From NCBI RefSeq assembly GCF_024124905.1, contig NZ_JAMXST010000002.1:186001-250000 (forward strand): a stretch of 64,000 bases of DNA, read 5' to 3'. Both the position numbers and the translations under genes were made by a program. The stretch comes from Cellulosimicrobium cellulans. Its GTDB lineage: Bacteria > Actinomycetota > Actinomycetes > Actinomycetales > Cellulomonadaceae. Of the stretch, positions 15,953 to 24,312 are shown piece after piece (the stretch's first letter is position 1; every line of letters starts with the position of its first letter). The notes under the pieces are model-generated. The model was not told the DNA's origin. It saw nothing but the letters and a program-made list of their open reading frames with translations, and did not search any database.

Positions 15953-17599
15953 CTACTCGGCGGGCTGGGCGGTCGCCTCGGCGCCGCCCTGCTGCTCGAC
16001 CGGACGGCCGCCGCGCGTGCGGCGACGGTTGCGGGACCGACGACGGCGCTCGCCGCCCTCGGACGGTGCGCCCGCGGCGTCGGTCTGCTCGCCCTCGGGA
16101 CGACCGCCCGAGCGCTCGCCCTCCGCGCGCCGGCCGCCGGAGCGGCCCTGGCCGCCAGACCGTCCGCGGTCACCCTGCTCGCCCCGGCTGCGACCGCCGT
16201 CGGACCGGCCGCCCTGGCGTCCCCGCGACCCGCCGGCCGGGGTGTGCCGCTTGCCGGTCTCGCCGAGGTCCTCGATCTCCTCCGCGTCGAGCCCGGCGAG
16301 CGTGCGCCGGTCCTTGGGGAGGCGGCCCTTGGTGCCCTCGGGGATGTGCAGGTCGGTGTACAGGTGCGGCGAGCTCGAGTACGTCTCGACCGGCTCGGGG
16401 ATGCCGAGGCCGAGCGCCTTGTCGATGAGCGACCAGCGCGGGATGTCGTCCCAGTCGACGAACGTGACGGCGGTGCCCTTGTTGCCCGCGCGGCCCGTGC
16501 GGCCCGTGCGGTGCAGGTACGTCTTCTCGTCCTCGGGGCACTGGTAGTTCACGACGTGCGTGACGTCCTCGACGTCGATGCCGCGCGCCGCGACGTCCGT
16601 CGCGACGAGCACGTCGATCTTGCCGTTGCGGAACGCGCGCAGCGCCTGCTCGCGCGCGCCCTGGCCGAGGTCGCCGTGGATCGAGCCGGCGGCGAAGCCG
16701 CGGTCGACGAGCTCGTCCGCGACCTTCGCCGCGGTGCGCTTGGTCCGCGCGAACACGATCGTGCGTCCGCGGCCCTCCGCCTGGAGGATGCGCGCGAGCA
16801 TCTCGACCTTGTCCAGCGCGTGCGCGCGGTAGACGACCTGCTCGATGTTCTTGACCGTCTGGCCGCCGTCGTCGGGGTCGTTCGCGCGGATGTGCGTCGG
16901 CTGCTTCATGTAGCGGCGCGCCATCGACACGACGGCGCCCGGCATGGTCGCCGAGAACAGCATCGTGTGGCGCTGCGCGGGCGTGCGGGCCAGGATCTTC
17001 TCGACGTCCGGGAGGAAGCCCAGGTCGAGCATCTCGTCCGCCTCGTCGAGGACCACGATCGCGGCCCGCGTGAGGTTGAGGTGGCCCTGGTTCATCAGGT
17101 CGATCATGCGGCCCGGGGTGCCGACGACGACCTCGACGCCGCGCTGCAGCGCCTCGACCTGCGGCTCGTAGGCGCGGCCGCCGTAGAGCTGGACGATGCG
17201 CACGGAGCGCCGCTTCGAGGCGGTGCCGAGGTCGTTCGCGACCTGGACCGCGAGCTCGCGCGTCGGGACGACGACGAGCGCCTGCGGCTTGCCGGGCGAG
17301 GGCAGCTCGTCGAACCCGGGCTCGCCCGGCGCGACGACGCGGTGCAGCAGCGGCACGCCGAAGCCGAACGTCTTGCCGGTGCCGGTCTTGGCCTGGCCGA
17401 TGATGTCGTGGCCCGACATCGCGACCGGGAGCGTCATCGCCTGGATGGGGAAGGGCTGGACGATGCCCGCGTCGGAGAGCGCGTCGACGATCTCCTGGCG
17501 CACGCCGAAGTCGGCGAAGGTGGTGTTGTCCGCGTGGACGCTGGCGGCGACGGTGGTCGCGTCCGCGCTCACGTCAGGGGTGGCGTCTGTGGTGGTCAC
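15953..17599 (-). CDS. DEAD-box ATP-dependent RNA helicase
   Basis: 548 residues. The two RecA-like domains carry the full motif set: Q motif (FPIQAMTLP), I (AKTGTGKT), Ia (PTRELA), Ib (TPGR), II (DEAD), III (SAT), V (ATDVAARGID) and VI (HRTGRTGR). A basic Arg/Gly/Ser/Gln-rich tail of roughly 130 residues follows, suited to RNA binding, as in cold-shock and ribosome-assembly helicases. GTG 17599 is chosen because an AGAGG site lies 6 nt upstream and the conserved core begins soon after. Transcribed divergently from the ferritin-like gene; the 242-nt gap must hold its promoter, but no clear one was found. Confidence 0.93.
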   Translation of the reverse strand: MTTTDATPDVSADATTVAASVHADNTTFADFGVRQEIVDALSDAGIVQPFPIQAMTLPVAMSGHDIIGQAKTGTGKTFGFGVPLLHRVVAPGEPGFDELPSPGKPQALVVVPTRELAVQVANDLGTASKRRSVRIVQLYGGRAYEPQVEALQRGVEVVVGTPGRMIDLMNQGHLNLTRAAIVVLDEADEMLDLGFLPDVEKILARTPAQRHTMLFSATMPGAVVSMARRYMKQPTHIRANDPDDGGQTVKNIEQVVYRAHALDKVEMLARILQAEGRGRTIVFARTKRTAAKVADELVDRGFAAGSIHGDLGQGAREQALRAFRNGKIDVLVATDVAARGIDVEDVTHVVNYQCPEDEKTYLHRTGRTGRAGNKGTAVTFVDWDDIPRWSLIDKALGLGIPEPVETYSSSPHLYTDLHIPEGTKGRLPKDRRTLAGLDAEEIEDLGETGKRHTPAGGSRGRQGGRSDGGRSRGEQGDRGRSGGQGRSGGRRAEGERSGGRPEGEQTDAAGAPSEGGERRRRSRNRRRTRGGRPVEQQGGAEATAQPAE

Positions 17600-17829
17600 T
17601 GGTGCCTCTGTCTCGTTCGGGCACGCGCGACCGTCGGCGGGCCCGGCGGGGCCCGGTCCCGGGAGGCTCCCGGTCGCGGTCGTACGCACCTCGTGGCCGG
17701 CAGCCGATCGTGGGATGTCGTGGCCAGGACCGCGCTGCGGACCGTGCCGTGCCGTCGTCGTTCCGCGTGACGAGCGTGAGGTCTGGACGACCGGGCAACC
17801 GATGTACGTCGGCCATGATATCGGAGAAC

Positions 17830-17835
17830 TATCCT
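17830..17835 (+). promoter_or_regulatory. -10 box (TATCCT), leaderless promoter
   Basis: Ends 6 nt before ATG 17842. Confidence 0.65.
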
Positions 17836-17841
17836 GTCCCG

Positions 17842-18555
17842 ATGAGCGACGCCGAGCACGCGAGCCCCCTGACCCTGCCCACGGCGGACCACGCGGACGC
17901 GGTGGAGCTGCTCGGGCTCGTCGCGTACACCGAGCTCGCGAGCTTCGGACGCCTCGCGGGCGATGCCGCGCACGCGCCCACGCTGCGCCAGCGTCGGGCC
18001 CTGTCCCGGCTCGCGGCGGCGATGCTCGACCGGCAGGAGCGCGTCCTCGTGCGCGTCGACGAGCTCGGCGGCGACCCCGCCGACTGCATGACGGCGTTCG
18101 ACGGCCTCTTCGACGACTTCGACGCCCGCACCCGTCCGAGCACCTGGTGGGAGGGGATCCTCAAGGGGTACGTCGGCCAGGGCGTCGCGGACGACTTCTG
18201 CCTGCTCGCGGCCCAGGGCCTCGACGAGCGCTCGCGCGACGTCGTCGTGGAGGCGCTCACGCAGGACACGCCCTCGCAGCGCTACGCCCCCGTCATCGCG
18301 GACGCCGCCGCCGCGGACCCGGTGCTCGCGTCCCGCCTCGCGCTGTGGGGCCGGCGCCTCGTCGGCGAGGCGCTGGGCGTCGTGGGCGTCGTCCTGTCCG
18401 AGCGGCCCGCTCTCGCCCGGCTCGTCGCGGCGGGCGTGGACGCGACGGCCGACGCCGGGTCGGGCGGCCCGGCGCCCGCGACGCAGTCGTGGGTGTTCTC
18501 GCGCCTGACGGCGGAGCACTCCCGGCGCATGGACCGCCTGGGTCTGGCGGCATGA
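17842..18555 (+). CDS. ferritin-like fold protein (actinobacterial)
   Basis: 237 residues, almost wholly helical. LLGLVAYTELASFGRLA near the start and LDRQERVLVRVDELGGDP in the second helix resemble the ferritin-like domain proteins found beside DUF3107 and DEAD-box genes in many actinobacteria. A glutamate in helix 1 (YTELASF), one in helix 2 (RQERV) and LTAEHSRRMDRLG near the end could contribute to a di-iron site, but I cannot confirm metal ligands. Function unknown. TATCCT ends 6 nt before ATG 17842 (leaderless). Followed by a hairpin terminator shared with the convergent DUF3107 gene. Confidence 0.75.
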   Translation: MSDAEHASPLTLPTADHADAVELLGLVAYTELASFGRLAGDAAHAPTLRQRRALSRLAAAMLDRQERVLVRVDELGGDPADCMTAFDGLFDDFDARTRPSTWWEGILKGYVGQGVADDFCLLAAQGLDERSRDVVVEALTQDTPSQRYAPVIADAAAADPVLASRLALWGRRLVGEALGVVGVVLSERPALARLVAAGVDATADAGSGGPAPATQSWVFSRLTAEHSRRMDRLGLAA

Positions 18556-18559
18556 CGAA

Positions 18560-18590
18560 GCCGCCGCCGCGCCCGAGGCGCGACGGCGGC
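18560..18590. terminator. hairpin terminator between convergent genes
   Basis: Outer arms GCCGCCG/CGGCGGC and inner CGCGCC/GGCGCG form a nearly continuous stem with single-base bulges, 5 nt after the ferritin-like stop. Confidence 0.65.
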
Positions 18591-18613
18591 ACGTGACGGT
18601 CAGGTCGTGGCGG

Positions 18614-18838
18614 TCAGAGAGAGCCGAAACCGACCTTGCGCTGCTCCTCGGTGCCGATCTCGACGTAGCCGAGCGACGCCGTCGGGACGATCACGCGACG
18701 ACCGCGCGAGTCGGTGAGCTCGAGGGCGGGGGCGCCGCCGAGGGCGTCCGCGACGGCGGTCGCCACGGCGTCGGCGGACAGGTCCGTGTCGACGACGAGC
18801 TCACGGGCCAGGTTCTGCACACCGATCGTGACTTCCAC
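18614..18838 (-). CDS. DUF3107 domain protein
   Basis: 74 residues, covering the whole family: VEVTIGVQNLARELVVDTD, then ALELTDSRGRRVIVPTASLGYVEIG near the end. DUF3107 is a small actinobacterial ATP-binding-like protein of unknown function. Two starts are possible. ATG 18844 directly abuts a GAGGAG ribosome site, too close to use; GTG 18838 lies 6 nt after it and matches the usual family N-terminus, so it is chosen. A -10 (TACTAT) lies about 90 nt upstream in the tail of the TetR gene, giving a leadered transcript, unlike its neighbours. Confidence 0.85.
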   Translation of the reverse strand: MEVTIGVQNLARELVVDTDLSADAVATAVADALGGAPALELTDSRGRRVIVPTASLGYVEIGTEEQRKVGFGSL

Positions 18839-18925
18839 GCACATCTCCTCACAGCGGCTGCGCCAGGCGCAGCGACGACGGGTCTCGGGCCGCCCGTGGG
18901 CGTCCCACCGGCGACAACGCGTTCG

Positions 18926-18931
18926 ATAGTA
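18926..18931 (-). promoter_or_regulatory. -10 box (TACTAT) for the DUF3107 gene
   Basis: Preceded by TG one base upstream in an extended -10 context, and abuts the 3' end of the TetR gene; no good -35. Predicts a leader of about 80 nt. Confidence 0.45.
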
Positions 18932-18932
18932 G

Positions 18933-19730
18933 TCAGATTCCCGCGATCGACCCGTCGAGCGCCGCGTCGGGGTCCGGGCCCGGCGCCGGGGCGACGTCGG
19001 GCGACGTCGTCCCCGCGGCGTCCGGCGAACCCGCCCGTGAGCGGCGCAGCATCCCGTGCACCCCGCGCCAGACGAGGCGCGGGACGAGCCGGGTGACGTC
19101 GTCGGCGGACGCGGTCCCGTCCGGCCGCACGGCCTCGGTCGCCGCCGCCCGACCCACGGCCGTGCACGTCCGCGAGACGACGAGCGCCTCGTCCGCGTCG
19201 AGGTCGGTGATCCGGACGAGCACGTCGGCGAACGCCCCCGCGATGCGGGCATCGGGGGCGAGCACGCGCGCCCGCACCACCGGGTCGCGCATGACGTCGG
19301 ACTCGAAGAGCAGGGCCGCGGACCTGCCCGCGGTGCGCGCGTAGGCGACGTACGCCCGGACGATGCCCTCGATGACGGCGAGCCCGTCGACCGCGAGCGC
19401 GTCGAGGTCGCTCGCCGAGATCCCCGGGGCCGGCTCGCGGAACGGGTCGAGCGTCTCGTGGACGGAGCGGACGAGGCGGTCCCCCTGGTCGTCGATGAGC
19501 GCGAGGTAGAGGTCGAGCTTCGAGGGGAAGTGTCGGTACAGCACGGGCTTGCCGACCCCGGCGCGGTCCGCGATGTCGTCCATCGAGATGTGGTGGTAGC
19601 CGTGGGAGGCGAAGAGCTCCTCGGCGATCGTCAGGAGCTGCGTGCGCCGCTCGTCCCGGGGCATCCGGGTGCGCGCGGGGACGGACGGCCCGGCCGTGCC
19701 GCGCGTGCGTCCCTCGCTGGCTCCGGTCAT
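18933..19730 (-). CDS. TetR/AcrR family transcriptional regulator
   Basis: 265 residues. A 30-residue basic leader precedes the TetR helix-turn-helix (about 34-80: RTQLLTIAEELFASHGYHHISMDDIADRAGVGKPVLYRHFPSKLDLY). The C-terminal ligand domain ends in an acidic Pro/Ala tail. The target is unknown; genomic position next to DUF3107 and DUF3152 is a recurrent actinobacterial arrangement. TATCCT ends 6 nt before ATG 19730 (leaderless). The start lies only 66 nt from the divergent DUF3152 start, so the two promoters sit back to back and could be controlled together, including autorepression (inference). Confidence 0.88.
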   Translation of the reverse strand: MTGASEGRTRGTAGPSVPARTRMPRDERRTQLLTIAEELFASHGYHHISMDDIADRAGVGKPVLYRHFPSKLDLYLALIDDQGDRLVRSVHETLDPFREPAPGISASDLDALAVDGLAVIEGIVRAYVAYARTAGRSAALLFESDVMRDPVVRARVLAPDARIAGAFADVLVRITDLDADEALVVSRTCTAVGRAAATEAVRPDGTASADDVTRLVPRLVWRGVHGMLRRSRAGSPDAAGTTSPDVAPAPGPDPDAALDGSIAGI

Positions 19731-19736
19731 GGGGGG

Positions 19737-19742
19737 AGGATA
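19737..19742 (-). promoter_or_regulatory. -10 box (TATCCT), leaderless TetR promoter
   Basis: Ends 6 nt before ATG 19730, separated from the start by six C residues on the coding strand. Confidence 0.65.
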
Positions 19743-19784
19743 CGGAAACGGGGGCCGGTGTCGACCGGGCGTCGCGAGGAGTGG

Positions 19785-19790
19785 GACGAT
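19785..19790 (+). promoter_or_regulatory. possible -10 box (GACGAT), leaderless promoter
   Basis: NANNNT hexamer ending 6 nt before GTG 19797; weaker than the facing TATCCT. Confidence 0.45.
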
Positions 19791-19796
19791 GGGCGG

Positions 19797-20756
19797 GTGC
19801 CCGACAGACATACCCCCTCGAACCGCCCGTCGACGCCGCGCGTGAAGCGCTCCTCGCGGGGCCTGCGGCACGGCGCGGCGGTCGCCGCCTGCCTCGTCGT
19901 CGGCTTCGGCGGCGGTGCCGCCACGGCGGAGGTGTGGGACGTCCCGGGCGCTCCGGCACCGGTCTCGGCGGACCGCGAGGACCCGCCCGCGCCCGTCCGT
20001 GACGAGCCCGACGCGGCGAGCCGGTCGGGCGTGGAGCGCGCGGACGACGTCGTGCGGGCCCCGGAGCTGCGCGAGCTCGTCGCGCCGCGCCCGGACGTGG
20101 TCGCGCCGCTCGCCCCCGCGGACGCGCCGACGGCTCCGGCCGCGGACCCCGTGCCGGACCCCGCGCCCACGACCCTCGAGGCGCCGGTCGCCGACCCCGG
20201 CTCGGGCCTCGTGGGCGACGTCGTCGTCGCTCCGGACCTCGGCGGTGCGCTCGACGTCGTCCCCGGGGAGGCGCCCGCACCCGGCACGGGCGTCGTGCGG
20301 TCCGTGCGGGTCGAGGTCGAGCAGGGTCTGCCCGTGGACGGCGAGGTCCTCGCGACGGCCGTGCTCGCGACGCTCAACGACCCGCGCGGGTGGTCGGGCC
20401 CCGACGGGGTGACGTTCTCCCGCACGGCGGCCGACGACGCGTCGATCCGCGTCGTGCTCGCCAGCCCCGCGACCACCGACCGGATGTGCGCCCCCCTCGC
20501 GACCGAGGGGAAGTACTCGTGCGGCAACTCCGTGTCCGGCGTCGCGGTGCTCAACTTCGAGCGCTGGGTGCTCGGCGCCCCCGACTTCGGGGACGACCTC
20601 GCGACGTACCGCCAGTACCTGGTGAACCACGAGGTGGGTCATGTGCTCGGGCACGGCCACGAGGACTGCCCGGCCCCGGGCGCGGTCGCGCCGGTGATGG
20701 TGCAGCAGTCGATCTCTGCCCAGGGCTGCCTGACCAACGGGTGGCCCGTGCCGTAG
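19797..20756 (+). CDS. DUF3152 protein, secreted/membrane-anchored metzincin-like protease
   Basis: 319 residues. Basic N-terminus, one membrane segment or signal at about 23-42, then a long Pro/Ala/Asp linker (about 45-160). The C-terminal DUF3152 domain has the zinc motif HEVGHVLGHGH (HExxHxxGxxH), followed by the family's conserved DCPAPG and VMVQQSI. It should therefore be an extracytoplasmic zinc peptidase, although proteolysis has not been shown for DUF3152 to my knowledge. Four cysteines in the domain (MCAPL, SCGNS, DCPAP, GCLTN) may form two disulfides, fitting export. Divergent from the TetR gene. Confidence 0.85.
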   Translation: MPDRHTPSNRPSTPRVKRSSRGLRHGAAVAACLVVGFGGGAATAEVWDVPGAPAPVSADREDPPAPVRDEPDAASRSGVERADDVVRAPELRELVAPRPDVVAPLAPADAPTAPAADPVPDPAPTTLEAPVADPGSGLVGDVVVAPDLGGALDVVPGEAPAPGTGVVRSVRVEVEQGLPVDGEVLATAVLATLNDPRGWSGPDGVTFSRTAADDASIRVVLASPATTDRMCAPLATEGKYSCGNSVSGVAVLNFERWVLGAPDFGDDLATYRQYLVNHEVGHVLGHGHEDCPAPGAVAPVMVQQSISAQGCLTNGWPVP

Positions 20757-20814
20757 TCGCGCCGCGCCGTCGGCGACGCCGGCGGTGTGGGTGGCGCGTG
20801 ATGGGATCGGGTCC

Positions 20815-23800
20815 GTGCCCCGGACGACCGCCCCTCGCCTCGTCGCGCGGCCTCGCGACCACGAGGCCGACGTCACGCTCGACGACTCCCAGCGCGCGGC
20901 GCTCGCCGCCGCGTCCCGTCCCGGCGTGACGCTCGTCGTCGGGGCGCCGGGCACGGGGAAGACGCTCGTCGCGCAGGAGGTCGTGCTCGCGGCGCTCGCC
21001 GACGGCCTCGCCCCCGAGCGCGTCCTGCTCCTCGCCGCGTCGCGTCGGGCGGCGGCGGCGCTCCGAGACCGCCTGTCGGCCCGCGCGCGGCGCACCGTCG
21101 GGGCGCCGATGGTGCGCACCGCGGCCTCCGCGGCCTTCGCGGTGCTGCGCGAGCGCGCGGCCGCGCTCGGGGAGCCCGTCCCGACGCTCATCTCCGGCCC
21201 CGAGCAGGACCTCGTGCTCTCCGAGCTGCTGGAGGGCCACCTGGGGGGCGACCTCGCGCACCTGGGCTCGCCCCTGGTCCTGCCGCCCGGACTGCCCGAG
21301 GAGGCGCTCGGGCTCCGGGGCCTGCGCCAGGAGCTCCGCGACCTCCTCATGCGCGCGGCCGAGCGCGGCCTGACGCCCGCCGACCTCGCCGCGCTCGGCG
21401 ACCGCTACGAGCGGCCGGAGTGGTCGCTGGGCGCCCAGCTCTTCGCGGAGTACCTCGACGTGACCGCGCTGCGCTCGGGGACCCCGGACGCGGGCGCCCG
21501 GTTCGACCCGGCGATCGTGGTCGACGAGGCGGCCGAGGCGCTGCTCGCGTGGGACGACGAGGTGCACGACGCCGCGCGCCCGCGGTGGGACCTCGTCGTC
21601 GTCGACGACTACCAGGAGGCGACGGTCGCGACCGCGCGGCTGCTGCACGTGCTGCACGACGACGGCGCCCGGCTCGTGCTGCTCGGCGACCCCGACGCCG
21701 CGGTGCAGACCTTCCGCGGCGCGAGCCCGGGCCTCGTCGGCCGCGCCTCGGCGCCCGCCCGCCGGGACGGTGCCCGGCGCGGCGAGCTCGGGGCGCGCGT
21801 CGCCGTGCTCGGCACGGCGTGGCGGCAGGACCCCGCGCTGCGCGCCGTGACGCGCCGGGTCGCGGCGCAGGTCGGCACCGTCGCCGGCGCGGTGCACCGC
21901 GGTGCCGCCTCCCGGGGGGCCCCGGTCGGCGCGGGCGACGCGGCCGGTTCGCCGGGCGCGTCGTCGGGGACCGGCGGAGGCGGCGAGCCCGGGGCCGCCG
22001 TGCCCGTCCAGGTCGCCGTGCTCTCGGCCGTCGCGCAGGAGTCCGCGTTCGTGGCGCGCGAGCTGCGGGCCGAGCACCTGCTGCACGGCACCCCGTGGCA
22101 CCGGATGGCCGTGATCGCGCGGACCGGGACCCGCCTCGCTGCGCTGCGCCGCGAGCTCGTCGCCGCCTCGGTGCCGGTCACGCTGCTCGGCTCCGACGTC
22201 CCGCTGCGCGACGAGCCGGCGGTCGCGCCGCTGCTCGCCGCGGTCCGTGCGTGCGTCGCCGACCCGGAGGACGCCGGCGCGCTGGACCCGTTCACCGCGG
22301 CGGCCCTGCTCACGTCGCCCGTCGGCGCGCTGGACGTCGTCGCGCTGCGCCGGCTGCGGCGCGCGCTGCGGGCCGAGGAGCTCGAGGGCGGGGGCGGGCG
22401 CTCGTCGGACGCGCTGCTCGTCGAGCTGCTGCAGGACCCGGCGCGCGCGGCGACGCTGCCCCCGACCGTGCGCCGGGGCCCGGTCGCCGTCGCGCGGGCG
22501 CTCGCGGCGGGGCGGGCTGCGGCGGCCGAGCCCGGCGCGACGGCGCAGACCGTGCTGTGGGCGGTGTGGGCGGCGACCGGGCTCGCGGAGCGGTGGCGCT
22601 CGGCGGCGCTCGACGGCGGCCCGGCCGGGGCGCGTGCGGACCGTGACCTCGACGCGGTGCTCGCCCTGTTCCGCGCGGCGGAGACGTTCGTCGACCGCAT
22701 GCCCGGTGCGCCGGCCGAGGCGTTCGTCGAGTACCTCGCGTCGCAGGACCTGCCGGCCGACTCGCTCGCGGCGAGCGCGAGCGGCGCCGACGCCGTGGCG
22801 GCGCTGACGCCCGCGGGTGCCGCCGGGCGCGAGTGGGACGTCGTCGTGGTCGCGGGCGTGCAGGACGGCGTCTGGCCCGACCTCCGCCTGCGCGACTCGC
22901 TGCTCGGGTCGCAGGCGCTCGTCGAGCTCCTCGCGGGCCGCGCGCACGACGCGCACGGCGTGGGGTCGCAGGCGCGGGCGCAGGTTCTCGCGGACGAGCT
23001 GCGCGCGTTCGTCGTCGCGACGTCGCGCGCGACCCGGCGGCTCGTGGTGACGGCGGTCCAGGACGCCGAGGAGGCGCCCTCCGTGTTCTGCGACCTGGTC
23101 GTCCCGCCCGCCGGGGCCGACGGTCCGGACGAGGGCCCGGACGGCGGCGCGCCGGACGACGGGTCGCCGGGTCCGGCCGCGGCGGGCGGGACCCCCTCCG
23201 GCCCCGGCGCCGACCCGGAGGCGCGGCGGCACGTGCGCGTCGGCGCCCCGCTCGACCTGCGCGGGCTCGTGGCCGCGGCCCGCGGCGTCCTCGTCGAGGC
23301 CGCCGCGGGCGCGGCGCGGGTGTCCCCGGCAGCCGCGGAGCAGGGACCGGGTCGCGTGCCCGACGACTCCCGCGGTGGCGCCGACCTCCACGGCGGGCGC
23401 GTCCCCGAGGGGGGCCCCGACGGCGTCCCGGACGCGCGTGCGGTCGCGGCGGCCACGCTCCTGGCCGACCTGGGCGAGCTCGGGGTCGCGGAGGCGCGAC
23501 CCGAGACCTGGTACGGGGTCGCCGGCGTGTCGAGCGCCGCGCCGCTGCGTGGCGCGCAGGAGATCGTCACCGTGTCGCCGTCGAAGGTCGAGACCGTCTC
23601 GACCTGCCCGCTGCGGTGGTCGCTCGAGGCCGCGGGCGGCACCGCGCCGGACGCGACGCACCAGAGCCTCGGCACGCTCGTGCACTCGATCGCGGAGACC
23701 CACCCGTCGGGGTCGCTCGCCGAGCTGCGCGCCGAGCTCGACCGCCGCTGGGCCGAGCTCGCGCTGCCCGGGGGCTGGCCGACGCGCCAGCTCCGCCGTC

Positions 23801-24312
23801 GTGCGGAGCGCATGATCGAGAAGCTCGCGGCCTACGTGGCGCAGGCGGGCGAGCCGCTCCTCGTCGAGCCGACGTTCGACGTCACCGTCGGTCGCGCGCG
23901 CCTGCGCGGGACGATCGACCGGGTCGAGGACGCGGGCGAGGGCACGGTCCGCGTCGTCGACCTCAAGACCGGACGGCGCACCGCGACCAAGGCCGAGGGC
24001 GCCGAGCACCCGCAGCTCGGCGCGTACCAGCTCGCGGTCGAGGCGGGCGCCCTCGACGTGCCCGAGGGGACGCGGAGCGCGGGGGCGCAGCTCGTCTACG
24101 TGGGCAGCACGCACGTCGGCCCCGCCGTCGTCCCGCAGCCCGCGCTCGACCCGGCAGCCGACGGCTCGAGCTGGGCGCGCGACCTCGTCGAGGAGGCTGC
24201 CGGCACGATGTCGGCGGCGACGTTCACGGCCCGCCAGAACGGGCTGTGCGAGATGTGCCCGGTGCGGCGTGCGTGCCCGGTGCAGCCCGAGGGCAGGAGG
24301 GTCGTGGCGTGA
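20815..24312 (+). CDS. adnA: AdnA-like subunit: UvrD-type helicase with Fe-S RecB-like nuclease
   Basis: 1165 residues. The N-terminal UvrD-type motor has Walker A GAPGTGKT (43-50) and motif II reading DDYQE instead of the usual DEYQD. The C-terminal RecB-family nuclease has VVDLKTGR (D1049, K1051) and four cysteines C931, C1145, C1148 and C1154, spaced like the AddB/Cas4 iron-sulfur ligands. With the adjacent gene it should form the heterodimeric AdnAB end-resecting motor-nuclease that processes double-strand breaks in actinobacteria. GTG 20815 is chosen over GTG 20785 by proximity to the conserved start; TGGGAT 7 nt upstream may be a weak leaderless -10. Stop overlaps adnB (GTGA). Confidence 0.9.
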   Translation: MPRTTAPRLVARPRDHEADVTLDDSQRAALAAASRPGVTLVVGAPGTGKTLVAQEVVLAALADGLAPERVLLLAASRRAAAALRDRLSARARRTVGAPMVRTAASAAFAVLRERAAALGEPVPTLISGPEQDLVLSELLEGHLGGDLAHLGSPLVLPPGLPEEALGLRGLRQELRDLLMRAAERGLTPADLAALGDRYERPEWSLGAQLFAEYLDVTALRSGTPDAGARFDPAIVVDEAAEALLAWDDEVHDAARPRWDLVVVDDYQEATVATARLLHVLHDDGARLVLLGDPDAAVQTFRGASPGLVGRASAPARRDGARRGELGARVAVLGTAWRQDPALRAVTRRVAAQVGTVAGAVHRGAASRGAPVGAGDAAGSPGASSGTGGGGEPGAAVPVQVAVLSAVAQESAFVARELRAEHLLHGTPWHRMAVIARTGTRLAALRRELVAASVPVTLLGSDVPLRDEPAVAPLLAAVRACVADPEDAGALDPFTAAALLTSPVGALDVVALRRLRRALRAEELEGGGGRSSDALLVELLQDPARAATLPPTVRRGPVAVARALAAGRAAAAEPGATAQTVLWAVWAATGLAERWRSAALDGGPAGARADRDLDAVLALFRAAETFVDRMPGAPAEAFVEYLASQDLPADSLAASASGADAVAALTPAGAAGREWDVVVVAGVQDGVWPDLRLRDSLLGSQALVELLAGRAHDAHGVGSQARAQVLADELRAFVVATSRATRRLVVTAVQDAEEAPSVFCDLVVPPAGADGPDEGPDGGAPDDGSPGPAAAGGTPSGPGADPEARRHVRVGAPLDLRGLVAAARGVLVEAAAGAARVSPAAAEQGPGRVPDDSRGGADLHGGRVPEGGPDGVPDARAVAAATLLADLGELGVAEARPETWYGVAGVSSAAPLRGAQEIVTVSPSKVETVSTCPLRWSLEAAGGTAPDATHQSLGTLVHSIAETHPSGSLAELRAELDRRWAELALPGGWPTRQLRRRAERMIEKLAAYVAQAGEPLLVEPTFDVTVGRARLRGTIDRVEDAGEGTVRVVDLKTGRRTATKAEGAEHPQLGAYQLAVEAGALDVPEGTRSAGAQLVYVGSTHVGPAVVPQPALDPAADGSSWARDLVEEAAGTMSAATFTARQNGLCEMCPVRRACPVQPEGRRVVA

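Noticed and set aside
22833-24308. Long in-frame extension upstream of adnB inside adnA
   Set aside because: Its residues are Arg/Ala/Gly-rich shadow of adnA; GTG 24309 with the GTGA overlap is the natural start.
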